The position numbers and the translations under genes are program-made. From QHVT01 sp036389275 (lineage in GTDB: Bacteria > Acidobacteriota > Thermoanaerobaculia > Gp7-AA8): DNA of 64,000 nt. Below are positions 40,076 through 49,797 of this stretch, in pieces. Position 1 is the stretch's first letter; every line of letters starts with the position of its first letter. Below the pieces are notes generated by a model. The model was not told the DNA's origin and did no database searches. It saw nothing but the letters and a program-made list of their open reading frames with translations. The DNA lies in the NCBI GenBank assembly GCA_036389275.1, contig DASVQE010000066.1:62001-126000 (forward strand), read 5' to 3'.

Positions 40076-41682
40076 CTGATATATCCAAGCGATCTGAGGT
40101 TGTCGTAGTACTCCTCATTCACGCTTCGCGCCGCCGCGCCGGACGTGGCCCGCGGACCGTAGCTGGCGATGCGCGGATCGACGGCCGAGGACGTCAGGGT
40201 GCGGCCGGGCATCTCGGATGACAGAGGGAAGCCGAGGAGATCGAGCAGCGTCGGCGCGACATCCCAGGCCGAGGCCGGGCGCGCCAGCGGAATGGTCGAG
40301 GCGAAGGCGGCCGCGCCGCTCTGGCGATCGCCCGGCAGGCCGGCCAGCACCACCTCGTAGCCGCGCGCGCGCAGCGCCGCCACCAGCGCGGCGACGCCGT
40401 CGAGCGCGCGCAGCGACTGGGCGAGCTGCGCGGTGCGGTCGAGCTCGAGGCGGTTGAGGATCACGTCGAGGGCCGGCAGGTAGACGGTGGCGAACTGCGG
40501 ATGGCCGCGGTCGACGGCGCGGAGAAAACGCGCCGATGCCAATCCGTCGACGCGCAGCGCGTCGCCGCGCGCCTGGGCGAAGATCGACTCCTGGCCGATG
40601 CTGGTGAGCGCGCCATGCTGCTCGTCGGCGGTCGTCCACCAGTTGACCGAGAGGCTCGGCGTGCCGCGGCCGGCGGTGATCTCCCAGACGTAGTCGCGGC
40701 GGCGCACGGTCGGCGGCAGCGGCTCGCGCCGCGCCAGGCCGATCGCTGGCGCCGCGCGCAGCAGCACCGGATCGGCGCGGGAGATGCGCTGCAGCACGTG
40801 CGCGCCTCCTCGGAATCTCACGCCTTCGATGGCCCGCACTCCATGCGCCTCGGTGCGCACTCCGCTGCCGAGCGACGCCCACCGTTCCGTCGTCGAGTCG
40901 CCGCCGATCGGCTGCGCCGGCGCGACCACGGCAAACGCGCGCACGAGGTCAGCGCGCGACTGCAGGATCTCGAAGGTGAGCCCGTCGACGGCGACGAGGG
41001 CGATGCGGCGCGAGGTCGGCGCGGTGACGATCATCGGCGCGATCGTCCCGCGCTCGCGGTCGGCGTACGCCGGCACGAACAGCAGCGCGATCAGCACCGC
41101 CGCCGCGAGCGCGATCGGCCGGCCGCGCGGCTTCTGGTGAATGGCCGGAATGCGCCGCACCTCGTAGATCGAGAACGACAGCAGCGCCGCGGAGACGACG
41201 ATGGTGGCCACGAGAAAGAGGAGCGCGGCGAAGGCGACGCCGGCGATCAGCTCCGGCAGCGCCGGTGCCGCGTCGAACCGGTACCACCAGACGGCCAGCG
41301 GCGCGACCAGCAGCGCGCCGGCGGCGAAGGAGATGGCCAGCAGCGCGCGCGGCGTATCGATCGGCAGCGCCGGCCGGATCTTGAGGACCAACGCCACGGC
41401 GATGACGAACACGAACACCAGCAGCAGCCAGGCGGCAAAGTAGGAGACGAAGAGCGCCAGCGTCTCGACCGCGCCGAGCGGATGGTCGCGCACGATCATG
41501 ATCGCGGTCATCGCCAGCGCGCCGAACGCGCCGACGAGCGTGGCCGCCTTGAGCGCCACCAGCACGAGCTCCGCCCAAAACGCGCGCGAGCTCCAGGGAT
41601 CGAGCGCAAACCACCGCTCGATGCCATGGGTGAGATAGCCGCGTTCGCGTAGTTGCGCGCGCAGCGCGTCGACGTCGGGCAC
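40072..41682 (-). CDS. membrane protein with degenerate alkaline-phosphatase-like domain
   Basis: 536 residues. Five or six membrane segments lie between about residues 35 and 210. The C-terminal domain resembles type I phosphodiesterases/sulfatases: IALVAVDGLTFEIL (metal Asp), STTERWASLGSGVRTEAHGVRAIEG, then DVAPTLLDLLGFPLSSEMPGRTL. The expected SDHG-type metal site is missing (AGLPGDRQSG occupies that place), so catalysis is doubtful. The GTG at 41682 is the first start after the heptamer repeat upstream. It overlaps the peptidase gene by ATGA. Function unknown; perhaps envelope polymer modification. Confidence 0.75.
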   Translation of the reverse strand: MPDVDALRAQLRERGYLTHGIERWFALDPWSSRAFWAELVLVALKAATLVGAFGALAMTAIMIVRDHPLGAVETLALFVSYFAAWLLLVFVFVIAVALVLKIRPALPIDTPRALLAISFAAGALLVAPLAVWWYRFDAAPALPELIAGVAFAALLFLVATIVVSAALLSFSIYEVRRIPAIHQKPRGRPIALAAAVLIALLFVPAYADRERGTIAPMIVTAPTSRRIALVAVDGLTFEILQSRADLVRAFAVVAPAQPIGGDSTTERWASLGSGVRTEAHGVRAIEGVRFRGGAHVLQRISRADPVLLRAAPAIGLARREPLPPTVRRRDYVWEITAGRGTPSLSVNWWTTADEQHGALTSIGQESIFAQARGDALRVDGLASARFLRAVDRGHPQFATVYLPALDVILNRLELDRTAQLAQSLRALDGVAALVAALRARGYEVVLAGLPGDRQSGAAAFASTIPLARPASAWDVAPTLLDLLGFPLSSEMPGRTLTSSAVDPRIASYGPRATSGAAARSVNEEYYDNLRSLGYIR

Positions 41683-41704
41683 GGGGCGATCATAACGACT
41701 CCGG

Positions 41705-41778
41705 AACGATGAACGATGAAGGATGAACGATGAACGCGGCGGCTTTTGTTCATCGTTCATCCTTCATCGTTCATCGTT
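41705..41778. repeat. 31-bp heptamer inverted repeat in a divergent promoter region
   Basis: Arms 41705-41735 and 41748-41778 are perfect complements with a 12-base loop. Both arms are identical over 31 bases to those of the element at 35595-35669, and the loop is related in inverse orientation (AGCCGCC core). It lies between the divergent starts at 41682 and 41821, so it cannot be a terminator for either gene. Confidence 0.95.
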
Positions 41779-41820
41779 CGGAATAGCCGCAACGACGCCG
41801 CGTTGTATCGCCCGGGTCCC

Positions 41821-42648
41821 ATGACCTCCACACCGCGGCCGCGCCGCACGCTTCCTCAGGTCCTCTCCGGTCTCGTGTTGCTCCTCGGCGTCGGCGCTTT
41901 GAAAGCGAAGGCGCTGATCATCGTGCTGCTCGAGCGTGGCCGCGCTCTGTTCGTCAATCCGTTCGAAGGCTTCGGCGTCGTGCAGTACGCCGTCGCCGGC
42001 GGCTCCTTCGTCGTCACCATCGCCGCCTACGCCACGCAGGCGCCGCTGGCGGTGGTGGTCGGCTTCGTCGTCATCACCCTCATTCACGAGATCGGTCACG
42101 CCGTGGCCATCCGCGCCAAAGGCTTGCGCGCCGGCTTCATGGTGTTCATCCCGTTCATCGGCGGCGCGGTCACGCTCAAAGACCAGCCGCGCACCGCGTA
42201 CGACGACGCGCTGATCGGTCTCGCCGGCCCGGTGGCCGGCACACTCGCGTCGCTCGTGTGTCTACAGCTCTACAAATGGCTGCACGATCCGCTCTACCTG
42301 CTCATCGCCATGCTCGGCTTCGCCCTCAATCTCTTCAACCTGCTGCCGATCGGCATGCTCGACGGCGGGCGCATCTCCGCGGCGGTGACGAAGTGGATGT
42401 GGGTGATCGGCGGCGCCGCGGTGGTCTACAAAGTGGTCGACCAGCCGAATCCGCTGATCGTCATCATCGCCGTGCTCGCCGCGTTTCAGGTCTACGCCTC
42501 GATCGTGCGCGAGAAAACCGACAAGCGTTTCTACGAAGTGACGCCGGCGCAGCGCGCGGCAATTGCCACGCTCTATTTCGCGTTGGTGATTTTTCTCGGC
42601 CATCAGACCTGGATGGCTTACGACCGCCTGGAATTGTTGCGGCGGTGA
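41821..42648 (+). CDS. M50-family (site-2 protease-like) membrane metalloprotease
   Basis: 275 residues, six or so membrane segments. The zinc motif HEIGHAVA lies in the fourth decade after residue 90 (VVITLIHEIGHAVAIRAKG), and the third ligand in NLFNLLPIGMLDGGRI. GGAVTLKDQPRTAYDDALIGLAGPVAG is the usual loop of this branch. Such enzymes cut proteins inside the membrane to release regulators, or process small peptides; no anti-sigma substrate is visible here. There is no PDZ domain. The ATG at 41821 is preferred; the upstream open frame runs through the heptamer repeat. Confidence 0.88.
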   Translation: MTSTPRPRRTLPQVLSGLVLLLGVGALKAKALIIVLLERGRALFVNPFEGFGVVQYAVAGGSFVVTIAAYATQAPLAVVVGFVVITLIHEIGHAVAIRAKGLRAGFMVFIPFIGGAVTLKDQPRTAYDDALIGLAGPVAGTLASLVCLQLYKWLHDPLYLLIAMLGFALNLFNLLPIGMLDGGRISAAVTKWMWVIGGAAVVYKVVDQPNPLIVIIAVLAAFQVYASIVREKTDKRFYEVTPAQRAAIATLYFALVIFLGHQTWMAYDRLELLRR

Positions 42649-42673
42649 TTTTTGATACGCTGACCCGAACTGC

Positions 42674-42937
42674 ATGAGCCTTTTCTCACTCATCGCGCTG
42701 GCGTTCGGAATGATGGCGGCCTCGGCCGACCGCGTTCCGATGCCGGCCTACGCGCTGATCGCCGTCGCCCGCGCCTCGCGCCGCGCGTCTCGTCCAATCG
42801 AGCGCCGCGAGCGCGTGCGCGCCGCGCACGACCAGCGCCGCGCCGCCCGTCCGCGCGTGAGCGTCCGTCCGCTGCTGCAAGTGGTCGCGCTGCTGGCCGG
42901 CACCGCCGCGCCGCGCGCGCCCGGCGCCCGCGCCTGA
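42674..42937 (+). CDS. small protein upstream of secA, candidate RAPG-type translation-arrest sensor
   Basis: 87 residues. The N-terminus (MSLFSLIALAFGMMAASA) is a signal-sequence-like hydrophobic helix. The middle is Arg-rich (ASRRASRPIERRERVRAAHDQRR), and the end is LLQVVALLAGTAAPRAPGARA. The C-terminal RAPG is the kind of sequence (RAPP/RAPG) known to stall ribosomes in the ApcA/ApdA/ApdP class of arrest peptides, which, like SecM, monitor protein export and lie upstream of export genes. Here the gene ends 64 bases before secA. Its composition and position suggest a secA regulator, but no homologue is recognised and stalling is inferred. A chance small ORF in GC-rich DNA is the main alternative. 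Confidence 0.6.
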   Translation: MSLFSLIALAFGMMAASADRVPMPAYALIAVARASRRASRPIERRERVRAAHDQRRAARPRVSVRPLLQVVALLAGTAAPRAPGARA

Positions 42938-43001
42938 GCGCACCTCCTCCCGTACCGGCGCGGCCATTGCTGCGCACCAATCCGTTGGAAACGAGATCAC
43001 C
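42938..43001 (+). promoter_or_regulatory. secA leader with possible alternative structures
   Basis: The 64-base gap after the small RAPG gene contains CACCTCCTCC (42941-42950), resembling the anti-Shine-Dalgarno end of 16S RNA. It also holds a small hairpin CCAA-TCCG-TTGG (42977-42988) that covers the GGA of the only plausible secA ribosome site (TTGGAAACGAG). Such a layout could let a stalled ribosome change access to the secA start. This is inference without folding calculations. Confidence 0.4.
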
Positions 43002-45722
<2,721 letters not shown>

Positions 45723-45727
45723 CTACA

Positions 45728-46054
45728 ATGAAGGCGATGCCCGACATCGCCATCGACGTCGATAAAGCCAGACTCCGCGACTTCTGCCGCCGGTGGAAGA
45801 TCACGGAGTTTGCGCTTTTCGGGAGTGTCACGCGGCCGGAGGAGTTTCGCGAGGACAGCGATGTGGACGTGCTGGTGAGCTTCGAGGCGGATGCGCCCTG
45901 GTCGCTGCTGGACATGGTGGATATGCGCGAGGAGCTGATCGACGTCTTCGAGCGCGAGGTCGATCTCGTTGAACGACGCGGTGTCGAGCGAAGCCTGAAT
46001 CGCTATCGTCGCGAGTCCATTCTTTCAACGGCGGTGCTGCTTGACGTCGCGTGA
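45728..46054 (+). CDS. mntA: MNT-type minimal nucleotidyltransferase antitoxin (pair 1)
   Basis: 108 residues. FALFGSVTRPEEFREDSDVD is the GS...DxD nucleotidyltransferase signature (metal-binding Asp pair), followed by a short alpha/beta region. In HEPN/MNT (HepT/MntA) type VII systems, this protein adenylylates a Tyr of the HEPN ribonuclease and silences it. It overlaps the partner HEPN gene by 14 bases. The ATG at 45728 is five bases after secA; an ATG three codons later is possible. The first 150 coding bases are about 93 percent identical to those of the second mnt gene. Confidence 0.88.
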   Translation: MKAMPDIAIDVDKARLRDFCRRWKITEFALFGSVTRPEEFREDSDVDVLVSFEADAPWSLLDMVDMREELIDVFEREVDLVERRGVERSLNRYRRESILSTAVLLDVA

Positions 46055-46391
46055 GCCGCGGCAATTCCTCGAAGACATCGTCGTCAGCGCGAGGCTCGTG
46101 CGCGAGTACCTTCGCGACACCGATTTCGCCGGACTCGAGGCGAACCGGCAACTGCAGGACTCGGTCGTTCACCGGTTGGAGATCATCGGCGAAGCGGCAA
46201 AGAATCTGCCGGAGAGCATCGTCAACGCCATTCCCGAGGTGCCGTGGGCGCGCATTCGCGGCATGCGCAATCTCCTCGTTCATCAGTACTGGGAGATCAA
46301 CATCGAGCGCGTCTGGGCCGTAATCCACAATGAGCTTCCGCCGCTGGTCGCGGCGGTGGAGCGGTACACCGACAACAGCCCATTACAATGA
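46041..46391 (+). CDS. hepT: HEPN-domain ribonuclease toxin (pair 1)
   Basis: 116 residues, helical. The active motif R-x4-H-x-Y is present as RNLLVHQY near residue 75, the form both needed for RNA cleavage and targeted by MNT adenylylation. The N-terminal helix FLEDIVVSARLVREYL and HRLEIIGEAAKNLPESI are family-typical. A TTG start at 46041 is needed for overlap with the first mnt gene. The stop overlaps the second mnt gene as ATGA, so the two pairs form one operon-like run. Confidence 0.88.
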   Translation: MTSREPRQFLEDIVVSARLVREYLRDTDFAGLEANRQLQDSVVHRLEIIGEAAKNLPESIVNAIPEVPWARIRGMRNLLVHQYWEINIERVWAVIHNELPPLVAAVERYTDNSPLQ

Positions 46392-46708
46392 CGGCGATGC
46401 TCGCCATCGACATCGATAAAGCGCGACTGCGTGACTTCTGCCGCCGGTGGAAGATCACGGAGTTTGCGCTTTTCGGGAGCGTCACCCGGCCGGAGGAGTT
46501 CCGCGAGGACAGCGATGTGGACGTGCTGGTGAGCTTCGCGGCGGATGCACCATGGTCGCTGTTCGAGTGGGTGCGCATGGAAGACGACCTGCGGGCGATC
46601 TTCGGCCGCGGCGTGGATCTCGTCGAGCGCGATGCGGTCGAGCAGAGCGACAACCGCTTTCGCCGGCGCTCGATCCTCGATTCGGCGGTGCTGCTCGATG
46701 TCGCCTGA
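46388..46708 (+). CDS. mntA: MNT-type minimal nucleotidyltransferase antitoxin (pair 2)
   Basis: 106 residues. It has the same FALFGSVTRPEEFREDSDVD motif as the first copy. The N-terminal half is nearly identical at both protein and DNA level, whereas the C-terminal half (FEWVRMEDDLRAIFGRGVDLVERDAVEQSDNRF) has diverged. It overlaps its own HEPN partner by 11 bases. The mosaic conservation suggests gene conversion between the two mnt genes, or selection on the catalytic part only. Confidence 0.88.
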   Translation: MTAMLAIDIDKARLRDFCRRWKITEFALFGSVTRPEEFREDSDVDVLVSFAADAPWSLFEWVRMEDDLRAIFGRGVDLVERDAVEQSDNRFRRRSILDSAVLLDVA

Positions 46709-47033
46709 CGCCGGACTGTTGCAGGACATGCTCAACTCCGCGCGAGTGGCGGTGGAGCATGTCGGCGGCGCGACCGCGGACGAATTCGCGGACAACGTGA
46801 AGATGCAGGACGCCGCGCTGTGGCGGCTCGCGGTCATCGGCGAGGCTGCGAACAAAGTCTCAGCGGCGACCCGGCAGGCGTTGCCGCTGCCGTGGTCGGA
46901 GATCATTGGGATGCGGCACGTGGCCATTCACCACTACCGCAAGCTCGACATGCGGCGCGTCTGGGCGACCATCCACGACCGGCTGCCGCCGCTCATCGAC
47001 CAACTCGCCGCCCACCTCGCGAGGCACCCCTAG
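46698..47033 (+). CDS. hepT: HEPN-domain ribonuclease toxin (pair 2)
   Basis: 111 residues. The R-x4-H-x-Y motif is RHVAIHHY near residue 75, complete. Overall layout matches the first HEPN protein (LNSARVAVEHV, LWRLAVIGEAANKVSAA, RRVWATIHDRLPPLIDQL), but the two are clearly diverged, so each toxin is probably specific for its own MNT partner. The ATG at 46698 overlaps the preceding gene by 11 bases. The stop is two bases from the DinB-like gene. Confidence 0.87.
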   Translation: MSPDAGLLQDMLNSARVAVEHVGGATADEFADNVKMQDAALWRLAVIGEAANKVSAATRQALPLPWSEIIGMRHVAIHHYRKLDMRRVWATIHDRLPPLIDQLAAHLARHP

Positions 47034-47035
47034 CC

Positions 47036-47611
47036 ATGCTCGAACCTCTCGAACGCGAGCTTGATGACGCCACTTCGCGGGCTTGGAAGCTGGTCAAGTC
47101 AACGGATGGGCGGTTGTTTACCGTCCGGCCCGATCCGCATAGTTGGTCGGCGGCGGAGTGTCTGGCGCATTTGAGCATCTCTACCGAGATGTTCCTGCCG
47201 GTGGTGAAAGAGGCCATCGAGCATGGTCGGGAGAAGGGGCTCACCACTGCGCGCGAGCCGAAGATGGATGTGCTCGGGCGGGCGTTGCGGTGGTTTCTCG
47301 AGCCGCCGATCCGGCGGAAGGTGAAGACGGCGGCGCCGTTCGTGCCGAAGGCGGTACGCGCGAAGGCGGAGGCGTTCGGCGAGTTCGGCGCGCTGCAGAC
47401 GCGGCTGAGCGAATTGATGCAGGAGGCCGAGGGGCTCGACCTGCGCAAGATCAAAATCGTCTCGCCCTTCGACAAGCGGGTGAAGTACAACCTCTACTCC
47501 GCGTTCGCCATCGTCATCGCGCACCAGCGCCGCCACCTCTGGCAGGCCGAGCAAGCCGTCGAGAGGCTCAGGCGCGCCTCGAGTGCGCGCGTCGCTGCAT
47601 CCACGTCATGA
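47036..47611 (+). CDS. DinB-superfamily protein
   Basis: 191 residues in a four-helix pattern. Possible metal His residues lie at conserved places: SWSAAECLAHLSIS near residue 45 and IVIAHQRRHLWQAEQAVERL near residue 165. This is the spacing of DinB_2 proteins, a group that includes thiol transferases and many uncharacterised metal proteins. Substrate unknown. It starts two bases after the HEPN stop, but a functional link to the toxin system is not evident. The end overlaps the convergent DedA gene by 44 bases. Confidence 0.8.
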   Translation: MLEPLERELDDATSRAWKLVKSTDGRLFTVRPDPHSWSAAECLAHLSISTEMFLPVVKEAIEHGREKGLTTAREPKMDVLGRALRWFLEPPIRRKVKTAAPFVPKAVRAKAEAFGEFGALQTRLSELMQEAEGLDLRKIKIVSPFDKRVKYNLYSAFAIVIAHQRRHLWQAEQAVERLRRASSARVAASTS

Positions 47612-48230
47612 GCCAGTAGAGCGCGCCGACCGCCAGAGCGAAGGCGATCAGGTAATGCGACTTTTCCTTCAGCACCGCCGTCAGCGCCGTCGGGTCCTTC
47701 ATCAGGTCGGGACGATCGCCGATCACGCGCACGCCAAACCACGCCAATGCGCTGCAGAACAGGCCCGCGCCGGCGATGGTCATCAGCGAGAACCATTTGA
47801 AGTTCATCCGGAACATGCCGGCCGGCAGCGAGATCACGTGGCGGATTCCCGGCAGCAGGCGCGCCACGAAGATGCCGCCGGCACCGTACGCCGCGAACCA
47901 CTGATCGGCCTTCTCGATCTTCGGCGGCGACATCAGCACGTAGCGGCCGTAGCGCTCGACCAGCGGACGCCCGAGCTTCCACGCAATCCAGTAACTCGCC
48001 GCCGAGCCAACCCACGAGCCGGCCGTCGCCGCGAGGACGACGCCGTAGATGTTCAGCTTTCCCTGGGCCGCCCAATACGCCGCCGGCGGGATGACGATCT
48101 CCGCCGGGATCGGCAGGGCCGTGCTCTCGAACGCCATCATGATGAAGACGCCGAGGTAACCCCAGTCGAGGATGAACTGCATCCAGTTCGCGAGCAGGTG
48201 GTGAATGGTCTCCTGCATGAGGACGCGCAT
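47568..48230 (-). CDS. DedA-family membrane protein
   Basis: 220 residues. Membrane segments and the family motifs FESTALPIPAEIVIPPAAYWAAQG near residue 35 and RLLPGIRHVISLPAGMFRMNFKWF near residue 125 are typical of DedA/SNARE-associated proteins. This group acts in lipid carrier (undecaprenyl phosphate or phospholipid) flipping and envelope homeostasis. The conserved acidic and basic residues (Glu in FES and PAE, Arg in RLLPG) are present. The end overlaps the convergent DinB-like gene. Confidence 0.92.
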   Translation of the reverse strand: MRVLMQETIHHLLANWMQFILDWGYLGVFIMMAFESTALPIPAEIVIPPAAYWAAQGKLNIYGVVLAATAGSWVGSAASYWIAWKLGRPLVERYGRYVLMSPPKIEKADQWFAAYGAGGIFVARLLPGIRHVISLPAGMFRMNFKWFSLMTIAGAGLFCSALAWFGVRVIGDRPDLMKDPTALTAVLKEKSHYLIAFALAVGALYWLMTWMQRRAHSRRA

Positions 48231-48282
48231 CCTACCATCGGCCCGGAAGCGCCTCCGCGGAGCGCGTGTTACCGTTGCCCGC

Positions 48283-49797
48283 GTGACCCACTACGACGTC
48301 GTCATCCTCGGCGGCGCCTTCAGCGGCGCCTCCGCGGCCATCCTGCTCCGCCGCGAGCGCCCCGACCTGCGCGTGCTGATCGTGGAGAAGGCGGAAGCGT
48401 TCGACGAGAAAGTGGGCGAGGCCACCACCGAGATGTCGGCGATGTTCCTCACGCGGCGCCTGGCGATGTGGCAGCACCTCGAGTCGGAGCACCTGCCGAA
48501 AGAGGGACTGCGCTACTGGTTCTCAAACGAGAAGGTCACCGGCCACGCCAACGCCAGCGAGAGCGGCGGCTTTCTGCGCAGCGCCGTGCCGGCGTTTCAG
48601 TTGCGCCGCGACGTGCTCGACGAACATCTCCTGGCGACGGCGGTACGCGAAGGCGCGGAGCTGTGGCGTCCGGCCCGGGCACTCGACATTAACGTCAGTG
48701 ATTTCAATAACACATTAAAAGTAGAACATAAGGGTGAGACAAAAGAGCTCACCACGCGCTGGCTCCTCGACGCCACCGGCCGCGCGAACTTCCTCGGCCG
48801 CAAGCTCGGCCTGATCGCGCGCAACGACGAACATCCCACCGCCGCCATGTGGTGCCGCTGGAAAAACGTCCGCCACATCGACGACCTCGCCGCGCGCCAC
48901 GGCACCCTCGGCGCGCGCAACATCGGCTCGCGCCGCCTGGCCACCAACCACTACACCGGCTACGGCTACTGGATCTGGGTGATTCCGCTCGGCAACGGCG
49001 AGACCAGCATCGGCGTCGTCTTCGACAAGCGGCTCGTCGACCTGCACCACGGCAAGGATCGCCCGGCTGACTTCATCGCCTTCCTCAAGTCGATTCCGTC
49101 GCTGGCCGAGCTGCTCGACGGCGCCGAGCCGCGCCTCGACGATCTCCGCTTCTACTCGCAGCTCGCCTACGTCGCGAAGCAGTACATCGGCCGCGGCTGG
49201 TCGCTCCTCGGCGATGCCGCCGCGTTCCTCGATCCCTACTACTCGCCGGGACTCGACCACGCCGCCTTCACCGTCGAAGGCACGGTCAACATCATCAAAG
49301 ACGAGAGCGACGTCGACAACAAAATCGCGGAGCACAACGAGACCTTCGTCCGCTCGTACGACCGCTTCTTCCGCGCCGCGTACAAGGACAAGTACTACTA
49401 CATGGGCGAGTCGGATCTGCTCACCGCCTCGTTCCTGATCGACACCGCGCAGTACTACATCTTCGTGGTGATCCCGGCGTACCGGCTGCTCAAGCGCTTC
49501 GACTGGATGCCGGTGCTCGGGCCGAAGCCGGCCTTCATCAGCTATCACCTGATGCAGCTCTACAACCGCCGCTTCAAGGCGATCGCGGAGAAGCGTCGCG
49601 CGGCCGGCCGCGCCGGGATGTACAACGACGGACGCCGCATCGCCGCGTACTACAACCTCGGATTCGCGCCGTTGCGGATGGCGTTGCGCGGCGTGAAGCT
49701 CTGGCTGCGCGCGGAGCTCGGCGCGCTGCGCCTCAGAGCTCGGCCAGAAGCGCGCGCTTCAGCTTCCCACGTTCGTCCCGCGGCATCCGATCGATGA
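48283..49797 (+). CDS. FAD-dependent oxidoreductase, flavin halogenase-like (first)
   Basis: 504 residues. An FAD Rossmann start (YDVVILGGAFSGASAAILL), EKVGEATTEMSAMFL in the region of the isoalloxazine loop, and YGYWIWVIPLGNGETSIGVVFD, which contains the WxWxIP motif of flavin-dependent halogenases. GWSLLGDAAAFLDPYYSPGLDHA closes the FAD site. It may halogenate or oxidise an acyl-carrier-bound or free aromatic product. The GTG at 48283 is chosen at the Rossmann strand. Bases 48694-48752 use AT-rich codons unlike the rest of the gene. The end overlaps the convergent acyl ligase by 65 bases. Confidence 0.82.
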   Translation: MTHYDVVILGGAFSGASAAILLRRERPDLRVLIVEKAEAFDEKVGEATTEMSAMFLTRRLAMWQHLESEHLPKEGLRYWFSNEKVTGHANASESGGFLRSAVPAFQLRRDVLDEHLLATAVREGAELWRPARALDINVSDFNNTLKVEHKGETKELTTRWLLDATGRANFLGRKLGLIARNDEHPTAAMWCRWKNVRHIDDLAARHGTLGARNIGSRRLATNHYTGYGYWIWVIPLGNGETSIGVVFDKRLVDLHHGKDRPADFIAFLKSIPSLAELLDGAEPRLDDLRFYSQLAYVAKQYIGRGWSLLGDAAAFLDPYYSPGLDHAAFTVEGTVNIIKDESDVDNKIAEHNETFVRSYDRFFRAAYKDKYYYMGESDLLTASFLIDTAQYYIFVVIPAYRLLKRFDWMPVLGPKPAFISYHLMQLYNRRFKAIAEKRRAAGRAGMYNDGRRIAAYYNLGFAPLRMALRGVKLWLRAELGALRLRARPEARASASHVRPAASDR

